Source: a virus
Length of the DNA: 42,657 nucleotides
Virus record (IMG/VR): IMGVR_UViG_3300042934_000878
Location: 1-42,657 of that record
Reading direction: 5' to 3' (one strand)
Position numbers and translations under genes: made by a program. Shown here piece after piece: positions 7,019 to 14,387 of the stretch (positions within the stretch are counted from its first letter, which is position 1; each line of letters opens with the position of its first letter). The notes under the pieces are model-generated. The model did no database searches and was not told the DNA's origin. It worked only from the letters and a program-made list of their open reading frames with translations.

Positions 7019-7815
7019 CTGGAGTACCCGTCGAAGAGGCCACTGCGCACGACTTCATGCAGGTGCGGGCTGCTCTCGTAGCGCGTGTTGGCGGCGCGAA
7101 CGAGGCGCTCGTGTGGACGCGCATCAACTACCGATGCGCCGACAAGGCTTACGCCCACCTCGACGAGCAAGGGGTCGCGTGGTGGCCGGCCTCGAGCACG
7201 CAGATCAGCGCAGAGGTCGGCCTGTCCGTCGACCAGGTGGACCGGGCTCTGCGCGCGCTTCGGAACGGTGGCTACGTCGATGCGACAGAGCACCGACTCG
7301 GCGGCAACTACGACCGAACGAAGTCCTGGCGCCCAGTGCTCGACCTGCGCGGAGTCGAGTCCGCGAATTCGCGGAATGGAGACCGCGAAATCGCGGACAA
7401 GACACCGCGGAATCGCGGACAGGACCCCGCGAATTCGCGGAATCTTCCTCTTAGTCAAGACACTCTCTCTACGTCGGACGTCGCAGGAGCGACGATCCGT
7501 GACGACGTCAGGGAGATCCTCGACTACCTCGACGCAGCGATCGAGCGGAACGACGCGAAGAAGCCGTCGCGGACGAAGAAGAACCTCGACGCGGCTCGCC
7601 GGCTGCTCGACAACGACGAGCGCACCGTCGAGCAGGTCAAGAAGGCCATCGACTGGGCCACGACCGACTCCTTCTGGCGCTCCAACATCCTGTCGATGGC
7701 GAAGCTCCGGGAGAAGTACGACCAGCTGCGGCTCAGCGCGCAACGAGCCGAGCAGCCGCAACAGAACCGCCAGCCCGCCTACGCGGGCCGAGAGGAATAC
7801 CGGGCACCCGAATGA
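7015..7815 (+). CDS. replication initiator (winged-helix/DnaD-like)
   Basis: A 266-aa protein with the layout of phage replisome organisers. An N-terminal winged-helix domain (about 25-110; ISAEVGLSVDQVDRALRAL, then GGYVDA) precedes a low-complexity middle (115-145) and a helical C-terminal part ending FWRSNILSMAKLREKYDQL (220-238), a pattern seen in DnaD-like and lambda O-like loaders. It would bind the origin and recruit the helicase encoded next. The middle segment is encoded by four DNA iterons (7361-7441), so the likely origin lies inside the gene, as in lambda O. GTG start overlaps the previous stop; its own stop overlaps the helicase ATG. Confidence 0.82.
   Translation: MTGVPVEEATAHDFMQVRAALVARVGGANEALVWTRINYRCADKAYAHLDEQGVAWWPASSTQISAEVGLSVDQVDRALRALRNGGYVDATEHRLGGNYDRTKSWRPVLDLRGVESANSRNGDREIADKTPRNRGQDPANSRNLPLSQDTLSTSDVAGATIRDDVREILDYLDAAIERNDAKKPSRTKKNLDAARRLLDNDERTVEQVKKAIDWATTDSFWRSNILSMAKLREKYDQLRLSAQRAEQPQQNRQPAYAGREEYRAPE
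7361..7441 (+). repeat. ori: four iterons at exact 22-bp period, candidate phage replication origin
   Basis: A 15-mer CCGCGAAWTCGCGGA (third copy CCGCGGAATCGCGGA) starts at 7361, 7383, 7405 and 7427, exactly 22 bp apart, about two helical turns. Each copy is itself palindromic; with the preceding base the first is a perfect 16-bp palindrome. Because 22 is not a multiple of three the copies are read in shifting frames, so the repeat is conserved at the DNA level and not as protein repeats. A comparatively AT-rich, pyrimidine-rich stretch follows (7441-7480). Location inside the initiator gene matches lambda-type origins. Confidence 0.8.
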
Positions 7816-9083
7816 TCGATAACGACATCCCCTACGCGGAACTGGCCGTCATCGGAGCAGTCATGCACACCGACGGCAAGGCACTCGACCGCATCGCACT
7901 CACAGGCCGCGACTTCGAGGACGCCCGCAACGGCGCGTTCTTCGACCTGATGCGAGAGCGCCACGATCGTGGCGAACCGGTCGATCACATCACGATGAGC
8001 GTGCTGCCGAAGATGGATCCTCTCTTCATTGACCGTGCGTACGAAGCAGGCTGGTCCCATGCAGTGGTGACAGCTCACGCCGAGACGGTCGCAACTGCGG
8101 CTCTCCGGCGCCGTCTCGCCGTCGTTGGCAGCCGCCTGCAGCAGCTTGGTGGCGCCACAGAGTCAACGGAAGCGGAGCTACGGGAGCTTGCCTACAACTT
8201 TCTTGACGCGGCCATGGGGTCCGCTGTCTCCAAGGTCACGTACCTCGCGGACATCGTCGAGGAGACGGTGCAGTACATGACCGAGCAGCAGCAGTTCGTC
8301 CCCACACCCTGGCCGAAGCTCAACGAGATGATCGGTGGGCTCCGACCCGGCGCGCTGTACGTCTTCGGTGCCCGACCTGGCGTTGGTAAGACCGTGGTCG
8401 CGCAGAACCTCGCGCAGACACTTGCGCAACAGGGTGGTGTCGCGTTCAGTTCGCTCGAGATGGGCCGCTACGAGCTCCACCAACGGTTCATCGCCGCGAA
8501 CAGCGACATCACGCTGTACCGGATGAAGAACGGCCGCGTCACCGACCGGGACGTCCAGACCATCCGGACGAACGTGAAGCGGGTGTCACCGCACGTCGCG
8601 ATCGACGACCGCTCCTCAGCCGGATTGGCCGAGATCCGTCAGCACGCACGCCAGGTGCAACACGATGGCGGACTGTCCGGCATCGTCGTCGACTACCTGC
8701 AGCTGATGGAAGGCACGTCAGGCAGCCCAAGGCACGAAGTGGTCGCAGCGTTCTCCCGGGGTCTGAAGGTGCTCGCGCGAGACCTCCACGTCCCCGTCAT
8801 CGCCCTGTCCCAGCTGAACCGCAACAGCGAAGCCTCGCTGTCCGGTGAACCGAAACTCTCCGACTTGCGCGAGTCCGGCGCGATCGAGCAAGACGCCGAT
8901 CTGGTGGTCCTTCTGCACCGAGAGCGGGACGCGCAGACGAAGCAGCTCGACAACTTCCACATCACCTTCGACGTCGCGAAGAACCGGCATGGCGAAACCG
9001 GCCACGTCACCCTCGATTGGGACGGCACCCACTCTCGCGTCACAGACCCGACCACACGCCCTATGCAAGGAGCAGCAGCATGA
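7812..9083 (+). CDS. dnaB: DnaB-like replicative DNA helicase
   Basis: A 423-aa RecA-fold helicase that would unwind DNA at the phage origin. A short N-terminal DnaB domain (1-135) precedes the ATPase: Walker A GARPGVGKT (186-194), SLEM (214-217), Walker B IVVDYLQLM (291-299), the sensor-like ALSQLNR (331-337) and the arginine-finger region near LLHRERD. It is close to the usual 430-460 residues of DnaB. It is coupled to the initiator gene (ATGA) and to the downstream gene, forming an initiator-helicase cassette. Confidence 0.95.
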   Translation: MIDNDIPYAELAVIGAVMHTDGKALDRIALTGRDFEDARNGAFFDLMRERHDRGEPVDHITMSVLPKMDPLFIDRAYEAGWSHAVVTAHAETVATAALRRRLAVVGSRLQQLGGATESTEAELRELAYNFLDAAMGSAVSKVTYLADIVEETVQYMTEQQQFVPTPWPKLNEMIGGLRPGALYVFGARPGVGKTVVAQNLAQTLAQQGGVAFSSLEMGRYELHQRFIAANSDITLYRMKNGRVTDRDVQTIRTNVKRVSPHVAIDDRSSAGLAEIRQHARQVQHDGGLSGIVVDYLQLMEGTSGSPRHEVVAAFSRGLKVLARDLHVPVIALSQLNRNSEASLSGEPKLSDLRESGAIEQDADLVVLLHRERDAQTKQLDNFHITFDVAKNRHGETGHVTLDWDGTHSRVTDPTTRPMQGAAA

Positions 9084-9991
9084 CCGTCATTCAGCAGGCT
9101 CAGGAAGCAGCCGACGTCGACCCCAACGTTCTCCTGTCACTCGCAGCAGCTCGAGCACGGCACCGCCTCGGTGAGGCCCCTGGGCTGGTCGCCTACGTCC
9201 GGACACTCATCGCCCCGGCGGGAGCTCAGCGCTCGGACGGTCTCCCCCGCCCTGCCTCGAAGGAAGCACCGGCGCCCCTCCGAGTGGACGCCGTCGACGA
9301 GTCCGACGCTGCCTACGCGCAACTGCTCAACTGGGTCGCCTACTGGTCCGAGACCCTGCACATCGCTCCCCCAGTCACAGCGACCTACGCGTGGTCGAAC
9401 AACCGAGAGGTACAGGGCTTCCGCGCCGGCGTCACCCCGGAGGGTGCTGCCGTGCTGGTGCGGAACTCGACCATGTGGCTTCTGCTGCATCAGGACAAGA
9501 TCGAGCGACACCAGCAGGCCGGCGCCTACTTCGACGACGTCGCCGCGATCGTGTGGGACCTGCGGAAGAAGTTCCCCCGCGACGGGCGTGGCCCTCGACC
9601 GGTGTTCCCCCGCCCATGCCCCGTCTGCGGGGACCCGTCATTGGGCGTCGAGTGGCGCTCGGAGCATCTGCAGGACTTCATCGTCGTGTGCTCCTACTGC
9701 GGCTTCGAAGGTGACACCGCTGCGCTTCTGAAGGAGCGGAACCTCGCCGAGCTCCTGCGCGACATGCGTTCCGAGGAAGTCGCGGAACCGACCACGTGGT
9801 GGACGAAGAAGCAGGCAGCCCGGGAGATGCGGATCACCCCGCAGACCCTGAACCGGTACATCCAGCAGGACGGGTTGAAAACCCACACGGCCGACGGCGC
9901 GGTGTGGGTGAACGCGGATCAGCTGCGGGAGATCTGGCGAGGCAAGCGAATGCGAGACCAGAACCCTCGGAACGGGCGCCTCGCGTCCTAG
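9080..9991 (+). CDS. zinc-finger and HTH domain protein
   Basis: A 303-aa protein from an ATG overlapping the helicase stop. The N-terminal two thirds are helical and contain NWVAYWSETLHIAPP. A four-cysteine zinc knuckle follows (Cys180/Cys183, Cys204/Cys207, in PCPVCG and CSYCG), then a C-terminal HTH_17-like domain (about 240-290; TKKQAAREMRITPQTLNRY then VWVNADQLREIW). It probably binds DNA, perhaps as a late regulator or replication accessory factor. It is the last gene of the early operon and is followed by a hairpin terminator. Confidence 0.78.
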   Translation: MTVIQQAQEAADVDPNVLLSLAAARARHRLGEAPGLVAYVRTLIAPAGAQRSDGLPRPASKEAPAPLRVDAVDESDAAYAQLLNWVAYWSETLHIAPPVTATYAWSNNREVQGFRAGVTPEGAAVLVRNSTMWLLLHQDKIERHQQAGAYFDDVAAIVWDLRKKFPRDGRGPRPVFPRPCPVCGDPSLGVEWRSEHLQDFIVVCSYCGFEGDTAALLKERNLAELLRDMRSEEVAEPTTWWTKKQAAREMRITPQTLNRYIQQDGLKTHTADGAVWVNADQLREIWRGKRMRDQNPRNGRLAS

Positions 9992-10003
9992 AGCGGATGA
10001 AGG

Positions 10004-10036
10004 CTGCCGCGCTCCCACTAGGGGCGCGGCAGTTCG
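10004..10036 (+). terminator. early operon terminator hairpin
   Basis: CTGCCGCGC-T-CCC (10004-10016) pairs with GGG-GCGCGGCAG (10021-10032 region) over a short loop with one bulged T, 12 bp after the stop of the last early gene. The downstream sequence TTCGTCTC is only weakly T-rich. It separates the rightward early operon from the oppositely oriented membrane protein gene. Confidence 0.6.
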
Positions 10037-10070
10037 TCTCTCCGAAGGTCAGGACTCGGTTTGGCCGGGG

Positions 10071-10532
10071 CTAAGCAGTGGTGGACGACGCGTCCACGCG
10101 GAGAGCGAGGATCACCGCCCTGACGGCGATAGCGACGCCCAGGGCGTTGAACCCGACGAGCCCCCAGCAGAAGTACTGCCAGAACCCTCCGACGAGGTCA
10201 GCATTTGCAATGACTTCGTTGACTGCAATCCCGCTCGCCACGACACCGGCGAAGGCGAGGGCGAGGTATACGACCGCGACCGTCACTCCCCGGCGTTTCT
10301 CCCTGAAGCCAAGCTGACGCGACAGCTCAGCGATGTGCTCGTTCTGTAGTGCGCGGAGCGCGGCCACCACTGTGGACGTGTCGGAGTCCGCTTTCGCTGC
10401 GGCCACGATCGGGGCGAGGCGCTCGAGCTGCCGAAGAGACGATCTCTCGCCCAAATCCTTCACGAGCGCAGACCCGACGGGCAGCAGGAGGCCGATTAGC
10501 GAGACGATGACCGGCCAAGTTAGGTTCCCCAC
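10071..10532 (-). CDS. three-helix membrane protein, cargo
   Basis: A 153-aa membrane protein. A first hydrophobic helix (about 6-25, PVIVSLIGLLLPVGSALV) is followed by a cytoplasmic helical loop with a probable coiled coil (30-78) and two further membrane helices (about 84-106 and 117-143). No family is recognised. It is transcribed against the early operon, alone or downstream of the TIR gene, the typical placement of lysogeny-expressed cargo. A role in superinfection exclusion or as membrane partner of the TIR protein is only inference. The GTG start is preferred; the ribosome binding site is weak. Confidence 0.72.
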   Translation of the reverse strand: MGNLTWPVIVSLIGLLLPVGSALVKDLGERSSLRQLERLAPIVAAAKADSDTSTVVAALRALQNEHIAELSRQLGFREKRRGVTVAVVYLALAFAGVVASGIAVNEVIANADLVGGFWQYFCWGLVGFNALGVAIAVRAVILALRVDASSTTA

Positions 10533-10640
10533 GAGACCGCCTATCGGCCACCGGGGCGCCTCCGTCAGTGTGTCAACGACACTCCGAAGTCAAAATAGCA
10601 GCGGGTGTTCATCTCTGGGTTAAGATGTCCGTAACACCGC

Positions 10641-10673
10641 ATGCCCGCCCGAGATGGCGGGCATTGCTGTTTC
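10641..10673 (+). terminator. hairpin between cargo genes
   Basis: ATGCCCGCC (10641-10649) pairs perfectly with GGCGGGCAT (10656-10664) over a 6-nt loop, followed on the plus strand by TGCTGTTTC. It lies in the 195-bp gap between the two leftward cargo genes and would stop rightward read-through better than leftward transcription. No gene is visible in that gap. Confidence 0.5.
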
Positions 10674-10727
10674 GCAGTCTAGAAGTCGAGCGGCCATCTG
10701 GGTCATCTGGCTTGTGCGCGGAGATGG

Positions 10728-11609
10728 TCAAACATCTCTGTCCAGACTCGGCTCCTCCCTAGGCTCAAAGTGACCAGCGTTCGCGACGATGGGTTCAATC
10801 GACAGTCTGACGCTGGGGGGAAGGATACCGAGCAGAGCTCGCTCGACTTCTTCGAGGGAGCCAGTCGCGCCGATGGGCGGAACCAGGAGCACTACCCTCG
10901 CTAACGAATCGTTCAGCGTCGCGCTCAGGAGCGCGATGGAGCCATCTGTCTGCTCGTCGAGGACACTCTTTACGATGCGCTCGAATCGGAGATTGGCACC
11001 CTTGGGCCTTGGTCCGTCCGACTTGTGGAGGTTCACTCCCCGACTGGGCAGCTCGCGCTCCTCGATTCTGCGGACCCGCTCGACGATCTCGGCCAGCATC
11101 TCGTTGCTATCACGAGCGGGCGGTTCACTCCCGCCGCCGCCGTCGCTCCACGAATCTCGGATCTGAGGCCAGACGGGTGCGAGCAATGTCTCGAAGGCTT
11201 GGTCGTTCATCATCGGGTTAGCTAGGTCGACGACTTGACGCAGCAGTGTCGCCATGTCTGCCGGATTCTCGAACTGCGTGGCCTGCCGCGGCGCCAGTGG
11301 GGAGGTGATGTCTCCAGGTCGGAGATTGAGGCAGATTGTCGCGACCGGTCGTGAGAGCGTGCTTGCGAGCCATCCCCCCTCGTAGTTGAGCCACGGCGCG
11401 AACTGATTCTCGCGTGACACAAGGACGATCCCGAAGGCCGACTCATCGAGGTTCGCCTCGATGACGGCAACTCCGTTAGCTCCCTTCGAGATCGATTGAC
11501 TCGACACAAAGATGCTGACGTCCGCGACGCAGAGCTTTGGGATTGCTGCTTGGAGCGCCTCCGCCACCGCGCGCTCGCGGTCGCCGGACCAACTGATAAA
11601 GATCTTCAC
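10728..11609 (-). CDS. TIR-domain protein, probable defence effector
   Basis: A 293-aa protein with an N-terminal TIR domain (about 1-130): KIFISWSGDRE at the first strand, SIFVSSQSISKG, FGIVLVSRENQFAPWLNYEG, with Glu77 in WLNYEGGW at the position of the catalytic glutamate of NAD-consuming bacterial TIR domains. A Gly-rich linker (about 155-160), a short helical segment (165-195) and an unassigned C-terminal domain (200-293) follow. Bacterial TIR proteins commonly degrade NAD or make signalling nucleotides in anti-phage defence. The GTG start lies 6 bp after TAGCGT, so a leaderless transcript is likely. It is set in reverse orientation between early and late operons, as cargo. Confidence 0.85.
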   Translation of the reverse strand: MKIFISWSGDRERAVAEALQAAIPKLCVADVSIFVSSQSISKGANGVAVIEANLDESAFGIVLVSRENQFAPWLNYEGGWLASTLSRPVATICLNLRPGDITSPLAPRQATQFENPADMATLLRQVVDLANPMMNDQAFETLLAPVWPQIRDSWSDGGGGSEPPARDSNEMLAEIVERVRRIEERELPSRGVNLHKSDGPRPKGANLRFERIVKSVLDEQTDGSIALLSATLNDSLARVVLLVPPIGATGSLEEVERALLGILPPSVRLSIEPIVANAGHFEPREEPSLDRDV

Positions 11610-11971
11610 GTTTGCACGCTATCGGATTCCAGAACGCCCCCGAGACGGGCCTCGGGGCTGTCGGAGCCACTTCGGGTTGGCTCCGACGATGGTGGTAGTC
11701 CACCCGCGGCGAGCAGTCCGCGACAACAACATGCACCGCCTTCGAGTGGGCCGGGTACGTGTCAGCGGCTGAGCAAGTCGCATCAGCCACGTGACGGCCC
11801 ACTCGTCGTGCTCCCACACTTCCTCGTCACCCGCAGATCAATGATCGCCATCGCGCTGCGTCGAGTCACGAGGACCCTTCAAGACCGTGACCCTGAGTAA
11901 CCCGCTGTGGCGCGCGGAACTCAGCCGTGAGCGGTCGACCACTTGAAGTACATGGCACACATGGAGGCGAC
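11610..11971. promoter_or_regulatory. TIR/late intergenic region with four adjacent hairpins
   Basis: No coding frame is convincing here. Next to the TIR start is TAGCGT (11621-11616, minus), 6 bp from the GTG. Then four hairpins abut: 11636-11658 (8 pairs, one bulge), 11660-11687 (perfect 10-bp stem GTCGGAGCCA/TGGCTCCGAC), 11691-11704 (GGTGG/CCACC) and 11705-11722 (CGCGG/CCGCG). The remaining 11723-11971 should hold the late promoter, but I cannot point to a confident -10/-35 pair. It ends with the ribosome binding site GGAGG before 11972. Confidence 0.5.
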
Positions 11972-12118
11972 ATGCGTTTCCCGATCGGATCCACCGCCAT
12001 CTACCGAGAACAGGTCTGGGCTGTCGTCGGTGTGCGCAGCCAGACGCGGCAACTCGAATCCCTCGACGGCACCCGCACGATCTACGAACCCGCGGACCGG
12101 CTCCGCCCAGCACCGTAG
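11972..12118 (+). CDS. small hypothetical protein (48 aa)
   Basis: A 48-aa protein starting MRFPIGSTAIYREQVWAVV, from an ATG with ribosome binding site GGAGGCGAC just upstream. It reads like a small beta-barrel (RFPIGSTAIY, VWAVVGVR, RTIYEPADRLRP), resembling short SH3-like proteins. An upstream start at 11927 would add 15 unlikely residues. It is the first gene of the rightward late operon. Confidence 0.6.
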   Translation: MRFPIGSTAIYREQVWAVVGVRSQTRQLESLDGTRTIYEPADRLRPAP

Positions 12119-12126
12119 GAGGCGAC

Positions 12127-12333
12127 ATGCCTGAGCCCATCAAGGAGACCGTCTACTGCGTCGCACGCGGCAAGCAGGCCATCAGCTCGTACTACGAGAT
12201 CCGGCAGAACGCCGCCGCCGACCTCATCCGCATCGAGCAGTCGATGCGCGACGCGATGCTCGAACCCGACGTGACCCTCGCCACGGTCGTCAAGACCACC
12301 ACGTACGGCGACCCGGAACCGGTGAAAGCATGA
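12127..12333 (+). CDS. small hypothetical protein (68 aa)
   Basis: A 68-aa protein, MPEPIKETVYCVARGK onward, helical in the middle (ADLIRIEQSMRDAML). The start is preceded by GGAGGCGAC. Its stop overlaps the start of the 37-aa membrane peptide gene. Function is unknown. Confidence 0.65.
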   Translation: MPEPIKETVYCVARGKQAISSYYEIRQNAAADLIRIEQSMRDAMLEPDVTLATVVKTTTYGDPEPVKA

Positions 12334-12443
12334 GCGCCAAGGAGAAGTGGCAGTACTTCCTGCTCGGCCTGACCTTCTGCATCCTCAGCGGTCTGCTGAT
12401 CGGATTCTGGGCCATCTGCATGATGGAGAGCGGCCAGCTGTGA
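12330..12443 (+). CDS. single-pass membrane peptide (37 aa)
   Basis: A very short gene encoding 37 residues: a charged start (MSAKEKWQY), one long hydrophobic helix (FLLGLTFCILSGLLIGFWAI) and CMMESGQL. The ATG overlaps the preceding stop and the stop overlaps the next GTG (GTGA at 12440-12443), so it is embedded in a coupled array, which supports it despite its size. Function is unknown; it is far from the lysis genes. Confidence 0.65.
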   Translation: MSAKEKWQYFLLGLTFCILSGLLIGFWAICMMESGQL

Positions 12444-12661
12444 CCGCGGGTGACCTCAGCCTCGGCGAGTACCGGGCCGCGAAGCTCAACCTGCTCGCCG
12501 GCATCGAACAGCAGCTGACCCTCATTGCGCAGAACACGGCCCACGCGGACGTGCACCTCAGCGAAGAGCAAGTCGCCAACGCCTGGGAAGCACGCGGCCT
12601 CCGCATGTACGGCGATGAAGTCATCGCCACACTCCGCGACCTCGGCATCGAAGTCGACTGA
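12440..12661 (+). CDS. small hypothetical protein (73 aa)
   Basis: A 73-aa helical protein from a GTG overlapping the membrane peptide stop: VTAGDLSLGEYRAAKLN, then SEEQVANAWEARGL and EVIATLRDLGIEVD. An N-terminal extension to 12347 would overlap the membrane peptide gene entirely and is not favoured. No family is recognised. Confidence 0.6.
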   Translation: MTAGDLSLGEYRAAKLNLLAGIEQQLTLIAQNTAHADVHLSEEQVANAWEARGLRMYGDEVIATLRDLGIEVD

Positions 12662-12716
12662 CGGACAGCTACGGCTCACCACCGAAGCAGCAGAACCCGC
12701 GATCAGGGAGAACGGC

Positions 12717-13655
12717 ATGAAGACCCGCGGCAACGACGAACTCGCCGTCAAGGCGATGGACCGAGCGAACAACGCCCGCAGCATGGTCCTCGCCCGAGAC
12801 CCCAGGTTCACTGACCTGTCCGCACTCGTCGCGCAAGTCCTCGGCGCCCTCGCCCAGACGAACGCCACCCAGCAGGTACAGGCCGACGCTCTCGCCGCCG
12901 TGTCCACCAACCTGGGCACCGTAACCACCGCTCTCGCCGCGAACACGTCCGCTGACGCCACCACCAAGGCGCAGCTGAACGCCGCGAAGACCGACATCGC
13001 TGCTGCGCAGTCCCAGATCGTGGACGCGCAGCAGCAGATCAGCACGTTGACGGCCGACGTCACCCAGCTTGGGCAGACACTCACCACGGCAACGTCGCAG
13101 CTCGCAGCGGAAGATGTCGAGCTCGCGGCACGCATCGCCGCCGCTGAGCAGGCCCTCGCCAACGAAGCGACCATCCGCGCAGCAGCTGACGCCGCGGAGG
13201 CGAAAGCACGCGCGGACGCGGACGCTGCAGAGGCACGTGCCCGAGCCGACGCTGACACCGCCAACGCTGCACTCGCCGCCGCAGCAGACAAGGCAGAAGC
13301 CGACGCACGCAAGGCAGCCGACACCGCGGAACAGGCAGCACGCGCAGCCGCTGACACGGCCCTCGCAGCACGAGTCGCAGCCCTCGAGAACCACATGACG
13401 GCCGTCACTTCCGGACGGAAGTCGCAGACCGTCGTGTCGCTCGGAGCCGGCGCCACAGTCGACGTGCCCGTCGTGTTCGACGCTGCAGCCCCTGATGGGA
13501 CGTACACGCCCCTGGCAGTTCTTAGCAGTGACGCGTTCACACCTGCCGGGTTCAAGAACCAGACCAAAGACGGCGTCACAGTCACCCTCCGAGCGAAAGC
13601 CGCAGTCACCCTGTCGCTGACCGTCCTCGTGACCGTTGTCGCACTGAAGCTCTAA
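12717..13655 (+). CDS. alanine-rich coiled-coil protein, possible fibre
   Basis: A 312-aa protein from an ATG preceded by GGGAG. A globular start (1-50) leads to a long Ala/Glu/Asp coiled coil (about 75-222) with recurrent AAAD, AEARARAD and AEADARKAAD blocks. It ends in a beta-rich, non-helical domain (about 228-312; KSQTVVSLGAGATVDVPVVF, then KDGVTVTLRAKAAVTLSLTV). This build (stalk plus beta cap) resembles trimeric fibres or head/neck whiskers more than an enzyme. It stands upstream of packaging genes, an unusual place for a fibre, so a head-associated fibre is my guess only. Confidence 0.72.
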   Translation: MKTRGNDELAVKAMDRANNARSMVLARDPRFTDLSALVAQVLGALAQTNATQQVQADALAAVSTNLGTVTTALAANTSADATTKAQLNAAKTDIAAAQSQIVDAQQQISTLTADVTQLGQTLTTATSQLAAEDVELAARIAAAEQALANEATIRAAADAAEAKARADADAAEARARADADTANAALAAAADKAEADARKAADTAEQAARAAADTALAARVAALENHMTAVTSGRKSQTVVSLGAGATVDVPVVFDAAAPDGTYTPLAVLSSDAFTPAGFKNQTKDGVTVTLRAKAAVTLSLTVLVTVVALKL

Positions 13656-13716
13656 CGGGGTACGAAAGGCTCGCTCAGCACGGGCTGAGACCCAGAACGG
13701 CTCCGAAACGGGGTAC

Positions 13717-13851
13717 ATGATGCTCGAAGACGACATCAGCAGCCACCGCGTGCGCAGCAACCGATGGCCCGAACCGTTGACACCGCAGCCATCACAAGCG
13801 CTGACACAGGCCGTCAACGAGGTGTACGAAGCGTTGGAGGACCGATGGTGA
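13717..13851 (+). CDS. small hypothetical protein (44 aa)
   Basis: A short gene encoding 44 residues: MMLEDDISSHRVRSNRWPEP, then a helix ALTQAVNEVYEALEDRW. The start has two adjacent ATGs (13717, 13720). Its end overlaps the HNH ATG at 13845, the usual arrangement here. Small size keeps confidence moderate; no family is recognised. Confidence 0.5.
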   Translation: MMLEDDISSHRVRSNRWPEPLTPQPSQALTQAVNEVYEALEDRW

Positions 13852-14174
13852 AAGACAACGGCCTCACCGTCCCAGCCTGGTCAGGGCGCCGCGCACAAGC
13901 CGCCCTCGAGCAGGTACGCACCGACCACCGACCGGGTGGTCCGAAGGCCACCGACCGGCAGCGAGGCACGCCCTGCTGCGAGTGCCACATGCCCCTCGAC
14001 TACACCAGCCGCGGTAAGGGCGACAGCCTCACCGTCCAGCACGTGAAGAGCAGGCGTGACTTCCCCCAACTGACGTGGGAGCCGAAGAACTGGCTGCCCT
14101 GCCACGCCTCATGCAACTACGCAGCCGGCGCCGACGGTGTCGGCATGACCGGACTCGGACTCACCAGCATCTGA
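13845..14174 (+). CDS. HNH endonuclease near terminase
   Basis: A 109-aa HNH-like protein with CCECHMPL (first zinc pair), the catalytic segment TVQHVKSRRDFPQLTWEPKNW and CHASCNYAAG (second pair). The canonical first residue pair DH is replaced by QH. Phage HNH proteins next to the terminase genes of cos-packaging siphoviruses help DNA cleavage at packaging, which fits this position. The ATG at 13845 overlaps the 44-aa gene; a longer frame from 13764 would overlap it fully. Confidence 0.8.
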   Translation: MVKDNGLTVPAWSGRRAQAALEQVRTDHRPGGPKATDRQRGTPCCECHMPLDYTSRGKGDSLTVQHVKSRRDFPQLTWEPKNWLPCHASCNYAAGADGVGMTGLGLTSI

Positions 14175-14186
14175 CGGAGGGCACCC

Positions 14187-14387
14187 ATGAGCGCTCTCTC
14201 TGACCTCATGGACCGCGCAAGGGCATGGGACGACGCACACGGTGTCACTGACGACAACCGACGTGCTCGCCTCGCTCACCAACGAGCACGGATCGAGCAG
14301 TGGAACGCCATGACCGGGCAGGAACGGCTGCGGGTACTCACCCAGGGCCGGTCTGACCCCCAGGGGTACCAGAAAATCCATGTCTGA
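14187..14387 (+). CDS. small hypothetical protein (66 aa)
   Basis: A 66-aa highly charged helical protein (MSALSDLMDRARAWDDAHG, then RRARLAHQRARIEQWNAMTG). A good ribosome binding site (GGAGGGC) precedes the ATG. No family is recognised. It lies between the HNH and small terminase genes. Confidence 0.6.
   Translation: MSALSDLMDRARAWDDAHGVTDDNRRARLAHQRARIEQWNAMTGQERLRVLTQGRSDPQGYQKIHV

Noticed and set aside
7361-7441. Repeat array first considered as a small CRISPR-like array
   Set aside because: Units are 15-bp palindromes with 7-bp gaps inside a coding gene, with no cas genes; the pattern fits replication iterons.
11496-11900. Frames of about 110-134 aa on both strands around the TIR upstream region
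   Set aside because: They overlap the TIR gene or the hairpin cluster, lack ribosome binding sites and have shadow-like composition.
12290-13609. 439-aa and 382-aa minus-strand frames opposite the coiled-coil gene
   Set aside because: Ser/Ala/Cys-rich shadows created by the alanine-rich codons of the plus-strand protein.
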